Shown here in pieces: positions 1 through 12,500 of a DNA stretch of 64,000 nucleotides; the stretch's first letter is position 1; each line of letters starts with the position of its first letter. The translations under genes were made by a program, and so were the position numbers. Location: NCBI GenBank assembly GCA_013399305.1, contig VXAI01000066.1:1174374-1238373 (forward strand), in the 5' to 3' direction. This DNA is from Rostratula benghalensis. Taxonomy: Eukaryota > Chordata > Aves > Charadriiformes > Rostratulidae. The notes under the pieces are model-generated. The model ran no database searches and was not told where the DNA came from. It was given only the letters and a program-made list of their open reading frames with translations.

Positions 1-796
1 TGCTGTTTTGTAACAAATTACTTGTGCATTTGGTCAAGTACTCTGATTTCTAATCAGTTAGCAATGCATATGGAAGAATCCACCATAATGGAAACATAAT
101 AGTATAATTTACCAGGAAGGTGAATAGGAAAATGTCTAATCACAACACAATGGGTGCTTATTTTGATTTGTATCTCTCTCTTACTTGTTACTGTGTTGGC
201 AATTGTCATGATTGTTCACAAGTCTCCTGTTACTTGGGTATTCCTTCTCATCTGATCATGCCCATAGTGGCACTATTATATTTTTTAAAATCTCATTTTA
301 ATTTCTAGAATTATGTTTCTAACATTCAGTAATAATGAGAAAACACTGCAGGCTCAAACCCAGAAGTTTCAGAATACTAAAGGAAACTTGAAGTAAATTG
401 TTTTTAAAAACTGTTTTAAACTAATGTCGCATTTTTTTTTCTGAAATGCAGTGATCATTGGTCTTAAATGTTCCTGTAAGTAATGGTTCTAAAGCTACAG
501 GGACAGTAGAGAACTTTCAAGTCTGTAACTTCTCCTTCTAATATGTTTGGGCCAACCTCACTACTGTTATCAAGCTCTCTTGCTCCTGCCTAATAGCAAC
601 ATCAAAAATGCAAACTTGCTACAAAAATCCAAGGCACATTGACAAAAAATAAATTATTCAGAAGAGGAGACAACTGTCAAATAAATGTGTAACCTGAACA
701 ATCTAAATGATGTTATTGTGCCAAAAGCCTTTGTTCATTTCTTATGTCTAAACTGACTGAAAGCTTGATCTTGCTTCCCCTGAATTCAAAACAAAG
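1..796. other. AT-rich intergenic DNA
   Basis: No gene is recognised. The only ORF of note is a 62-codon one at 120-308 with no recognisable motif. The segment ends where CR1 homology begins. Confidence 0.6.
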
Positions 797-1494
797 TTCT
801 TCTCCCCTGAGGAGAAGGACTTGGGAGTGATGGTGGATGAGAAACTCATCATGAACCAGCAGTGTGCACTGGCACCCCAGAAAGCCAACTGCATCCTGAG
901 CTGCATCAAAAAAAGTGTGGCCAGCAGGTCACAGGAAGTGATTCTATCCCTCTACTCTGTTCTCATGAGACCTCTCTTGGAGTACTGTGTCCAGTTTTGG
1001 AGTCCTCAGCATAGGAAGGATATGGAACTGTTGGAATGGGTCCAGCAGAAGGCCATGAAGATGTTCAGAGGGCTGTAGCACCTCTCCTATGTCTTGATAA
1101 ACAGGTTGAGAGAGTTGGGGTTGTTCAGCCTGGAAAAGAGAAGGCTCCAGGGAGACCTTAGAGCAGCCTTCCAGTGTCTGAAGGAAGCTACAGGAGAGCT
1201 GGAGAGGGACTCTTTGTCAGGGACTGTAGCGATAGGATGAGGAGTAATGGTTTTAAATTGAAAGAGGGGAGATTTAGATCAGATACTAGAAAGAAATTCT
1301 TTACTGTGAGGGTGGTGAGACAGTTGAACAGGTTGCCCAAAGTAGTTGTGGAAGCCCCATCCCTGGGAGTGTTCAAGGCCAGGCTGGATGGGGCTTTGAA
1401 CAACCTGGTCTAGTGGGAGGTGTCCTGCCCATGGCAGCGGGGGCTGGAACTCGATGACATTTAAGGTAACTTCCAACTCTAATGATTCTACAAT
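797..1494 (+). repeat. CR1 non-LTR retrotransposon, 3' fragment
   Basis: The segment follows the CR1 3' region from the end of the reverse-transcriptase ORF to the 3' terminus. An open stretch at 821-1078 reads as the last part of the CR1 pol frame (residues around [21 protein letters not shown], then an [15 protein letters not shown] block). It is followed by the usual untranslated 3' portion with the landmarks 'ctccagggagacctt', 'ttctttactgtgagggtggt' and 'ttcaaggccaggctggatgg'. It ends in a degraded form of the family's 'attctatgattct' terminus. The 5' part is missing, as for most CR1 copies, and stops and indels show it is dead. Subfamily was not determined; it looks like the X/Y type. 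Confidence 0.92.
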
Positions 1495-4400
1495 ACTTCG
1501 AAAAAGCCCAGAAAGAAAGATTTTCTGGAGTGAGATAGTATCTTCTGTTCAAAAAAACTTCAGATTTCTTAGCTGAATTTATGAGCATAAATAAAATAGT
1601 ACGAGAAATTTCTAACAGTTATTGTTTCAAAAATTAATTAACATAAACAAAAACTATAGTATATTGAATGGATTCTGCTTGGTTTTACAACAAAAGAGTT
1701 GAGTATCACACTATCAAACACAGGCTCCTTAACAAAGATTTTCACAGAGGTGGAGACATGATTCATCACTGCACAGCCCATATCTGTGAGAAATCTCTTA
1801 CAAAGTTACCAAATATAATTAGCCACACATACTAGCAATAATACCTACACCCAGTATATCTATAGATATGGCAAAGTAGTGCCAGGTCAACAGCTGCTTT
1901 GAAGGCTTACTAAAATGATGAAAATGGTGCAGGCTAACATGAAATTTGTAATAAAGGAATGAGCTCTGAGAGCTATTTGAAGATTAGTGGGAATTAGGCA
2001 CGTCCCTACTTTTAGATGCCTACCCACAACTTTATACACAAATACACTATTACCAATCTGGTTCCAGCTGTGATTTAGTATCCACCAACTTAATTAACAT
2101 GTGAATTATGCTGAACAATCTCTATCAATTTTTTAGTAAAATTAGATGAAATAGTAATATCAAGGATTGGTTAATGATCACAGTTCTGTAGATAAATGTA
2201 TTAAGTACTTAGTACACAGTAAAGATAGTAGGAAAGCTCTGGACATGACCAGGACTGTGCTCTGCTCATTCACAGTACAGGGTTGCAAGTACTTAGGGTC
2301 ACACTAAGGTGTAGTGCAGAGCCCTGAAGAGCACCTCACTCTTATTTCCTAGAGTTGGGATTATTTTTTTTTTTCAAAGTTCTTAAACATGAGTAAAACT
2401 ACAGAATACTGAAGAAACTGGAGGAAGAACACCCCCTAATACTAATTCCAGCTCATCCACATTTTGGTTGCCTAGCAGACAGCATGGAGCAAATCTGAAC
2501 ATCAGCATGACATTTTGAGTTCCTTGAGGTTTAACCTGAGAGCTAATTCCATCGATAGCATAGAGGGAGCATACATCATATGTCAGGAATGAGGAATTTT
2601 GGCGGCACTAGCAGTCCAGCCAATCTCCTCCTGAATCATGGCCATAATGGACACAATCAGTCTGACACAGGTGGGTCATCCTTGGAGTTACCTTAATTTA
2701 TGCTAAAACAAAATTCATACCAACCTTTTGCAGAATTTTTCAAAAGGGGATTGCAGCATCACCTGTTTCAAAGTGCCATAAAGACTGACTTCATTTAATA
2801 AAAAATAATAAAAAAGAGCTCAGCTTACCATTGTCATCTGTAATGGGCCTTCTAGCATGAAGCTCTTAATTGGAAATATGGACATTATTTTAAAAGGAAT
2901 GTATTAAGTATCCTAAATATGGATTTTTAATATAAAATTTCATAGTGACATGTAGATTTAAACTGGCAGGAAAAATGTTACTGCCATTTTATCCTTGTTT
3001 CTATTAACTGCATAACAAGCATGAAATATATACAGAAGATGATGACATGGAAGAAAAAATAAACAATTAAATAGGAGTCAAACACTCTCAAACTGAAGAA
3101 AACTTCTTGACTCTTGTTATTCTTCTCTTTGAAGTACCCATGCAGTAATTTAGAAGAGAGTGCGGGCTCAGAAGCTCAAAAGAATAGAGGGCAAATCAGG
3201 GCTCTTTCAGGGATTCAGATCGAATGTTGATATATTTAAACACGCTATAACCCAGAGAGGAGGGTTTTCTTCAATGTCATCTTATTACACTGCAAGGGAG
3301 GAAAACAGACAGTTCAATCACAAAATCATAATGCTTAAGCAGCATGAAATCATAAAGCTAGCAACAAAACAGGTGAAGCATGCTACATTTATGATTCATA
3401 TGCTTCCTTTCACCCTAGCACAGTATTGGTTTACTGATAGCCCTAAATGGCCAGTCCCTGCTGGTCTCTCCAGCACAAGAGGAGTGAGCAGTATTATCCT
3501 TTTGGGTGTACTTACTGTACTGCACTCCATCATATAAAAATAATGCACATGAATAGTTAAACTGTTTATCCAACTGTACACGTACAACCATAAATAGGGT
3601 TGTTGTTTAGACATGTACATAAAGCTCAATGCATACAAATTATCTTTACTGTCACATTCTAGATCCATTGAAATTGCTATACTACTACAATATAATTTGG
3701 TAGTTTTACTTTGCTACAGACATCCCAGTTCTCTTAAAATTGATGTAAACTGAAATAACAAATTATTTGCAAAATCATATCTCTAAAGAAAGTCTAAATG
3801 TGGAATTTTCTTTGATCATTTAGTTCCTCATAACTCTTTCAAATCTTATGTGATTTTGAGATCACCAGAGCTGACAGTCTCAAGCATTTGGGAAGCAAGT
3901 ACATCTTGAAAGAGTCATCTCCTTAAGACTTACGTGAGTATAAATACAGAGTAAAAACAATTCAAAGAAAACTCTCAACTTTATCTTGCACCTACACATG
4001 GTGAAATAGGTACTTCCACCTAAATACTAAACTTAAATTAGAACATCACAAAATCAGTTGGGACTTCCTCTCCGCATTAAAGCTGGACTCAACATAGAGA
4101 AAAGAAGGGAATGCAAAGGACAGCTTTGCTTAGCTCAGGGTGAAATCTTCAGTGTCTGCAGCAACTCATTTGGGTGAGAAAATAATTTGTAGAATTCAGC
4201 CCATCTTTTATTAGCATGGATATTCCTCATACAACTCAACTCCTAACAAAGGAAAATATTTTCTGGAATGCCTAAATAATCTAAGAGAAGTTGAACATGG
4301 CTCGTACGTGCCTTTTTACAAATTTTAACCATATGTCTCACATGCTGACATGTGTTCATTGCCAGATAAATACACATGCTATACGGCCATCTGTTGTCAG

Positions 4401-7400
4401 TCAATAATCCATAGTATTGACAAATATTCTAAACTGCTTTCAAGACAACATCATTATTCTCAAAAACATTATTTTAATGAACTTTTCTTATATAACATGA
4501 ATAAAGATATCTTTTTCAAGATGTACTTACAACGGATTTTATCCTAACATGTGAAACTTGTTGTTGGTGCAGTCAAAAAAAAAAAAAAAAAGTAAAATTA
4601 ATAAGGGAGGAACTAAAGGAATATTTATTTGCTCATAGTATTTGCATTTCATTTTCTGAATGCTAATTTTGAGAACACCTTTTTGTATCTTCTACCTTTG
4701 TCTTTCTCTTTTCAACCAGAAGATGGAGTCACTGTTTCCTTAGAAAGTTCTTCATCACACATACTACTATCCTGTCTAGTTCCTATAACTGTATCAGCTT
4801 CCAACCAGGTAAATGTTAATAATGACATTAGAAGTTATAAATTATTCAGAATTTTGAGACATGAATCTTGCACGGTACAACACTGTTGACTCAGTTGAAA
4901 ATCTACTTTATCAGTTCACAGCAAATCTTCCTTGAATATACCAGTGTGGTGTTTATTAATTACTTCTATTATTCTAGTTAGTATCTTCCCAGTCACAATC
5001 TTCACCTGAAGGTTTTTGACTGAATTTCCTGCCCTGGCTCAGTGAAATTTCCACAGGAACAGAGACAGTCTTCATATATAGTTTACTGATCACTCATCTT
5101 GGCAGGAAGTGATTGCAGCATGGTTCATCAGAGAACTGGCAAATTTTGAATAGAAGCTTGCTTACTATTGTTATATCTATTGCAGATTAATATCAAAGAG
5201 TACATCACACAAGGAGCAGAGTTAAAAAGAGCAGATAACTAGCCTAGAGAATTTATGGTTACATGTTCTTCACATACAGGTGTACCAAGGAAATGAACAT
5301 AATCCTGCCAAACAACTTGAAAATAAGATTAGAAGATCAATGTGATGTTTTACATCAACCCTCTGATTATAAATAAGCCACCAATCAACAACACACCACT
5401 GATACTTCCTGAAATGACTGATCAGTAGTAAAAACTGCAGATATCACAAGACGACAAATTGAAGAGACAAATGTCATAAAGATGACAAGTAGGTGACTCT
5501 ACAGCACTGCTGCACACATGCACCACAGTGACCTAAAACTTCTGTTTTAAGAGGCTTAACATGAGAAGCAATTTATCAGCCATAACACTAAATTTGACTT
5601 CTACTACACTGTAAGTAGATTACAGGTATTCTAAAATTAATCACAATTTTAATTTGTAATCACAAGCAAGTATTTCAGCAGTCATACCTTATCTGACTAC
5701 ATATGTAGCTGACGTAACAGTATTCCCTGGCTACCTACTGATGAGTTTGTGTCCATTTTTTTACTTTAAGGCACAGAAAGCAAACCACCACTCAGAATTA
5801 AAATTAAAAATAGAAATAAAAAATAATAAATTAAAAAAACCTGTGTCAGTGAGCACTCAGGAATGTATCACCACAGACACCAAACCTGTCAACATGAGAA
5901 AAATGTTTTGTAATTACTCTGTGCAGTTAGTCCAATCACTTGTAAGTTACAAAAAGTAAATGGAAGTAGAAAATTATTATTCTTCATTTCCTCATGGTTT
6001 TAATTTAGACATGTCTGCAGAACATTTATGCATAATAAGACACAAACTCCTATAACTGAATACATTCAGTTCTCTCCATTTTTTCTCAAAAGTATAATAC
6101 AATAAACTCTTACATACGTAATAAAATATATTTCCTCAGTTATCAAATATTTGTTTATAAAGCTTTCACAATTACCTAACAGGTTCAAGTTTAAATCCCA
6201 AAAGATTAATAATTTACCTTCTGAAACTTCATGTTACTTCCCATAAAAGACACTCACCCACATCTACAGTTCAAAAGGTTTAGCCTTTTATTGCAGCATT
6301 ACCAAGGGTCATGACAGTAGCTCCAGCCATCTTAGGAAAATAGCACTGCTATTAATTATTATTATTTAGAGTACATAGTAGTAAATTAATTGGGTAATAA
6401 AAGGTATTGATATGATTTATCAGAGTATTAAAAACTCTTTTTTCCTACTAACTACAGCATTCAGTATTATAAAGTAAGAGTTTCACCTTTTTATCTTAAC
6501 TGGGTGACCTGGTTTTAGAGAAAGCACAATGGAATACTTCTGAATGTTAATGAAAAGAGAGTAGAACTTATGTTATTAATAGAAAAACAAATATTGAGGG
6601 TAAATATTTTAAGAATATTCCTTTATCTTACACTTATGCAACTGCAGAAAATCCATCTTGGAGATTGTTCAGGAAGTCTAACATCCAGGAAACTTAAAGA
6701 AAACCTGGAGAAAAGACAAGAAGTACAAAGTCCAGCATTAACAAAAGGAAAATAACTGGTAACTGATTTTTCTTGCCATTATTTTGTATAATTTATGAAA
6801 AAGCATTAACTGACACTGACATTGCATTTGAGTGTCAAAAAGCAAGCCAATTTCTTCTTCATCACCACTCTTTCAGAGAATTTTTCAGACATAAGTCATC
6901 TCTATTAAAATGGAAAAGTGTAACTAATATCTGGAAAACCTTTAGATGGTAACATGCTCATTATTATTGTACAAAAAAAAAAAAAAAAAAAAAAAAAGAA
7001 GTATTTTCCATTTCTTACCATTAATACTGGTTTTGGAACTACTACCTTTGTGCTAAAACTGCTAAAGCAGCCAATATGGTGCAGGCATGTGAAGTCCTGA
7101 ATTACTGAGCTAAGCACTTTTGCCAGCATGTATGATGCTCACAAATACATTATGTGTAAGAAAAAGAATGTATTATTGCATAACATTCTTAATTGCATCT
7201 CTCTCTGCAGGACTCCATCGAAACACGGCATGTTGTATCTTTATAAAAAATATTTTGTAGAAGGAATTTAGAAAAGCAGAGAGCTGGTAAACAGATCTCC
7301 ATTGCACAAATAGTTATAATGCATTATGTATTTAATAACCTACATTTTTCAGTTGACAGTGCAGATTTTTAGTAAACCTACATGGACATTAACTCCACAT

Positions 7401-8207
7401 GCTTATATGTAACATGATCTTTACCTGCTCTTACAAAGAAAATAAGCTATTAGCCCAAATGACAGATACTGTTTCCATTCTCACAAATACTGTCTAAATA
7501 TTCCTTCAGCAAAAGAGGTGTTTAGCATTGTTTTCCAGATTTATTAAGTTATTTAAAAGTTGTAGAAGAGGTGGTGATTCTGAACTAGGCTTCCAGGGAA
7601 AGTGAGTGAGTTTGTTCTCTGAAAGCCCATTATCAGGGTGTTACCTGGGGAAGAGGAAAAAAAGCACATGATATGTGAAGGTCATCTGCCTGAATGGCTT
7701 CCCAAGACTGCTCGGGGACATCATCTTACATTCTGGTAATTCACCAAAGGTCTATGCCATTTAGAACGTGCATATGTAGAAAGAGGAAAAGAAAATTTAA
7801 AAAAAAAAAAGAAAAAAAAAAAATTCCAATTCTGCAGATAAGCGGGTTCCTTGGGATTTGTGTGCAAAACCACAGAGACAAACCTTTATATCCCCTATTA
7901 TCTACCAGAAGAACTGTGAAGGTTCCATTCAAGTTCCGTAACAGCAATTGGGAATAAGCTCTTGTTCATTGCTTACAGGAGGATCACCTCATACTATTTC
8001 TGTGATCACTTTATTTGTTACCCTTCAAACAGGTGGGAACAAAACAGTGCATTTGCAGTGGCCAAAATGGTGTACTGGGCATCTATGACTGTTATGAAGC
8101 AGCTCCTCCAAATGTTGTACTACCAAACACCTTTTAAGTAGGTTTCCCTTTGAAAACTCTACCTTGGGCAGAAGGGAAATCAAAGAAAGAGGTGAAGAAG
8201 AGATTAG
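1495..8207. other. AT-rich intergenic DNA, no gene seen
   Basis: There is no recognisable coding exon, RNA gene or well-preserved repeat. The longest ORF (3160-3537, + strand, 125 codons) has no motif and no flanking splice signals that I trust. Homopolymer runs include A17 at 4575-4591 and A25 at 6973-6997, and an A-rich purine stretch lies near 7797-7825. In human the equivalent interval is the gene-poor region between TSHZ3 and ZNF507. Conserved enhancers could lie here but cannot be called by eye. Confidence 0.55.
6973..6997. repeat. A25 homopolymer
   Basis: An uninterrupted run of 25 A. It may be a microsatellite or a retroposon tail. No retroposon body was recognised on its left side. 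Confidence 0.9.
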
Positions 8208-8514
8208 AGCAACCTGTCCCAATGTCTCATCATCCTCTCAGTAAAGAATTTTTTCCTAATATCTAACTGCAATCTACACTTTTTCTATTTGAAACCATTA
8301 CCCCTGATAAAGTATTAAACCATTATTCCCTGATAAACAGTCCCTCCCCATCTCTCCTGCAGCCCCCTTTAGGTACTACAAGGCTGCTATAAGGTCTCCC
8401 CAGAGCCTTCTCTTCTCCAGACTGAAGAACACCTACTCTTCTGTCTGTCTTCATAGGAGAGGTGCTCCAGCCCCCTGATCATCTTTGTGACCCTCCTCTG
8501 AACTCGCTCCAATT
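8208..8514 (-). repeat. CR1 internal fragment, reverse orientation
   Basis: Read on the minus strand, this is the CR1 untranslated segment just past the pol ORF. On the + strand the landmarks are 'cctctcagtaaagaa', 'aaggtctccccagagcctt', 'tcataggagaggtgctccag' and 'gatcatctttgtgaccctcc'. It lacks the terminal 3' part that 5'-truncated CR1 copies normally keep, and on its other side it stops abruptly where a second CR1 terminus begins at about 8517. The body carries a small local duplication around 8294-8340. Confidence 0.88.
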
Positions 8515-8516
8515 AC

Positions 8517-8590
8517 AATCATAGAATAGTTTGGGTTGGAAGAGTCCTTAAAGACCATCTAGTTCCAACTCATGCCATAGGCAAGCACAG
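8517..8590 (-). repeat. CR1 3' terminus, reverse orientation
   Basis: The + strand reads 'atcatagaatagtttgggtt', then 'ggaagagtccttaaagacc' and 'atctagttccaactcatgcc'. This is the reverse complement of the CR1 3' end. It is a very short copy in the same orientation as the fragment immediately to its left. Confidence 0.85.
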
Positions 8591-8950
8591 GTGCTGACAA
8601 TACAGATCAATACACAGATATGTATTGATTGTCCCAAGGTTTCTACTGACATTTAGTGGAAGCTTTTCCACTATACTGTCTACTTGCTCATCTACTGTCC
8701 TTAATACAAGATATTATTACAGTATATCAGATGGAAAGAGTTTGTAAAAAGCATCTGATATTACCTCAGTCAATGTCTCACGAAAAAAATCCCCCAGTCT
8801 CACAGTGCTTATCTAGAAGAAAATATGTCAGTCTTGTTAGGAATGTTGAGTTATTGAACCTTCCTAGACAAAAAACAAGCTCATCATCAGTGACAGTCTT
8901 GAATAAAGAAATTAAGAGACGATGCGTACAAAGCTAATTAGTACTTTGTG
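8591..8950. other. Intergenic spacer between repeats
   Basis: AT-rich sequence with no recognised gene. A 93-codon ORF at 8656-8937 has no recognisable domain and is treated as chance. Confidence 0.5.
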
Positions 8951-8954
8951 TCAG

Positions 8955-9545
8955 GTGGCCAAGTCCAGGTGTTCTTGCCAGTGCCGGCGGGGTCTCTGTG
9001 AGGAGAGGCTGCGGCTCCCAGGGCCCTTTCCCGCCAGTTCCAACCGCCCCAGCGCAGGGCACAGCTGAGCCCTCAGCGAGGGCAGGGGCGCCTCAGGGGA
9101 AACCTCTTTGGGAAAGGGAAAAACGATGCCTGGCAGCGAGGGGAAGCGTGATGGGAAAGTGTGAGGAAGAGTGTGAGGAACATCCCTGGGAGCACAGAGC
9201 TGGAAGGAGAACAAGGTGGAGGAGGTCCTGCAGGGGCTGGAGCAGGGATTCCTCTGCAGCCTGTGAAGAAACCACAGAGAAGCACCCAAACTGCAGTCCA
9301 TTGAGGGTCCCGGGCTGGAGACAGCAGATATTTTCTGAGCTGCCACCTGCAGAGAGATCCACACTGAAGTGGGGGAAAAGTGTGAGGCAGAAAGAGCAGA
9401 AGAGATGAGCTGTTATCAACAGACCACAGTCCACCATTTGCAAACCCCTGCCCTGGTTGGGGCTGGGGTGGGTAGGGAAGTCAGAAGGAAAGAGTGAGGC
9501 TAAACCTGGGAAGAAGAGGAGGGGAGGAAGGTTATGTTTTAATTT
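8955..9545 (+). repeat. Isolated GC-rich block, probably retroelement 5' region
   Basis: About 0.6 kb of GC-rich DNA sits in an otherwise AT-rich desert. Phrases such as 'ctggagcagggattcctctg', 'cagcctgtgaagaaacc' and the closing 'cctgggaagaagaggagggg' resemble the GC-rich, internally repetitive 5' region of avian retroelements (a CR1 5' UTR, or the U3 part of an ERVL-type LTR). I cannot decide between these from memory. ORFs are open in several frames on both strands (for example 8998-9408 + and 8951-9364 -), which is expected of GC-rich DNA and is not evidence of coding. An orphan CpG island is an alternative reading. Confidence 0.45.
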
Positions 9546-12500
9546 ACCAAGGACATTCAGTAAACTTCTTGTCCATCAGTACTGACACTCCTAACTGGCT
9601 ACTAAAGAGTACCACTCTTATTCTTACACATTCAATTTCTGTAGCAGTTGTGATATCGATCTAACAGTCCACGAAAACACAGCCTTCGATGGTTACAATA
9701 ATTGAGCAAAACAGGTCCATTCTGAAATTATTAATACTATCACAGGGAGATTAATTTCCTTTTGATGTTCTTCTATCAGGAACTCTACTTTGATTCATTG
9801 ATGTCACAGAACAAATTAGTGCAGTACATATCCAAGCAGATATTAAAATCGGACATTATTCTGCCGCTGATATCAAACAATAAAGTAGCAGATGGCTTTT
9901 TTTTAGAAATGGCTTTCATGTCAGAGCAAAGGGCTGCACAAACCACAATTATTTCTTTTTCTGGAAGTTTCTCTTGTTTGGTTGCATATCTGAATCAAAA
10001 TCTTCAATGTATAAAAAGACTACATTATGAGATAAAAGGTCAAGCATTCAGTGATACACAGAAGATAAGAGATTTCATAACCTTTTATGTATTGGCTTTT
10101 TAGTTTCAAAGGGGCAACAAGACACAAAATGGTGAAAAAAATAGACACTGACCAACTTGTGTGTAATTTTGGACAAAATAATCGCCAGGCTTTCTTTCCA
10201 ATGCATCCTGCTATAAAGTTGTCACAGTGTTTGAATACCCACGCTTAACTTACCAGTTAACAAAACAACGTTGTCTATGACTACTTTGAAATTAATTAAT
10301 TAAAGAAAACACAAATCACGAAGGTTTGTTTTATGTTGTGTTTAACACTGAAAATGACAGGTAACTCAGTGTAGGTTTCATGCAGCTATTCTTGCCAGAA
10401 CATCAGATATAGCAGAATCTTTGATTTCAGTTGCACAGATGAGGACAGTACATATAACACATTTCCTGTATGTCAACTGGTCAATTTGATAGCTATAGCT
10501 TCATATAATACAGTTTTCAGGGGCTTAGAAAAATGAGCTAAAATAGGGATACTTACTTTAATCTCAGCCCATGGGAATGGGAAAGAGCAAGCAGGGAAAT
10601 ATGCTTACATATTTAGTAAAAACAGAAGTCGAAATATAGAAACTAAACAAATCCACAGAATCTCTAGAAAAGAATAATACTTCATTACTACGTAAAAAAA
10701 CACCTCAGCAGAGAAACATGAGACTCTGCTAAGTGGATTAGCTGCCATACAAATCCTATTGAACAGAACAGGCCTTCTAACAACTTGCAATTTGCATTTC
10801 TCTGTGGAGGACTGGTGATTAGTTTTGCATTAATTGTAGCAACCTGTACTATCCCAAGCCAGGTTTGCTGGCAACCAGAAGCACTTTTTTCATTATCAAT
10901 TCTTATTAGTTGCTGTATGTATTTAATGCTAACATATCAGTCAAATTGAGTTTTCCTATTATTCTCATTAGTACTGGATCTTTTGAAAGCTTGGACTACT
11001 TACAAAAGAGGTTTAGGGGGGCTGGAGAAGATTAGCCATAGTTTGTACTATCTGTCTCTGAGAAAGTATCTGTATTTGGGTTTTTTCAGTCTTGTAAAAT
11101 CTATCCCATGATGTGACCTTTTAATATTGCAACTTGTCAAGAGGCAGACACTTAAACTCATTTAGAACAGTGAAAACATTGCAAGTAAGTTAATAACACA
11201 AAACCCAGATATTTTTGGAAAGTTCTGTATTTCCAAAGATTTTTTATTTGTTTAACAAATTTATATAATTTTTCTTAATTCATCCCCAATTTTAGCAAAA
11301 TCCTTTGAAGAAATGAGTATCCAGCCATACATAAACACAGGATAAATTTTCAAGTTATTCTTCTGAGTTGCTGTGTCCCTTTCTCCTCCACCTCGCAAAA
11401 TTCCCACAAAATTGTATTCACCATCATTTTTAACATAAATGATGTTTAGAATATAGCACGTTTAAATAGCAAAAGCTTTTAATAAGGCCAAACTAATAAT
11501 GAGACCTCCAGTTTTCAGATTTAAAAGATGGGCTTCTTTTCTATCAAGTTAAATGAATGACCAGTAAAACTGTAGGCATAGAAAATGCATTCTGTATTCA
11601 CTGTGACAGTGACATATTTGGCTTTGCCAGCAATGGCCCGAGTACTCTATTTTATGTAGAAAAGGCAGCAGCTTACTTAGCTTGGAAATAAAGTCAGTGA
11701 AAAAGCATGGAAGCTTTCAAAACACAGGGAGGTACAACTTAGTGCTGTTTTCCCATAAAGCTGTAGAATGCAGGTCCCTTTCAGCTGTTAAAAGATTGAA
11801 GAATGACTTGGAGTAGAACAATAATGTCAGAAGAATGGGGAAGTGCACACTAGACAGCCATAAGAACTTCATTTGACTTGTACTGGCAATTGATTTAAAT
11901 GGAATTGCAACTACCCATCAAGGTCAAGAGTGCTTTCTTGACATTAGGGACCTCTGTGTCAACTGTAAATGTACAATGGTCATCTATTTTTTACAAATAT
12001 TTTCAAATCATTATAAATCATGCTTGAGAATGGTTGTTCCAATGTTCTAAGTAATGTGATTTGATCGAACAGTAGTATTGCTAACTGCACAATTTGCAAT
12101 ATATTCTTTCCTACACAAATTATTCCACAAAATAATAAAACACCTGTTATCAGACCCCACACAGCTGAACCAAAAGAGACAGATCACATCGGGTACCTTC
12201 TATTTCAGTATAGCAATGGTACTTTTAAGAAAGTAACATTGTGTTTTCAGAATAACAGGGTCCTACAACAAGGTCTCACAACATTAGTGCACAAACATTA
12301 AACTAACACTTGAATAAATCCTAAAATACTGGCTCTAGGTCAAAATCTCTGGAATATTCTGCAACATCTATAATAGATTCTTTTCCCACTGAGGCTAAGG
12401 ACAACCTGTTTATTTGAATTTTGTATACTTACTAAGAGCCCCTACTGTGACAATTGTAATTTGGTTATTTCTTCAAGAAAATGTAAGTTTATGATACTCT

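Noticed and set aside
821..1413. ORFs at 821-1078 and 1174-1413 as possible genes
   Set aside because: Both lie in the CR1 fragment. The first is the decayed end of its pol frame and the second is in its noncoding 3' region.
3160..3537. 125-codon + strand ORF in the intergenic desert
   Set aside because: No recognisable motif, no neighbouring exons, no promoter-like context. The length is unremarkable among many ORFs in 64 kb.
9762..10103. 113-codon + strand ORF
   Set aside because: AT-rich, no domain recognised, no convincing splice sites or neighbouring exons. Treated as chance.
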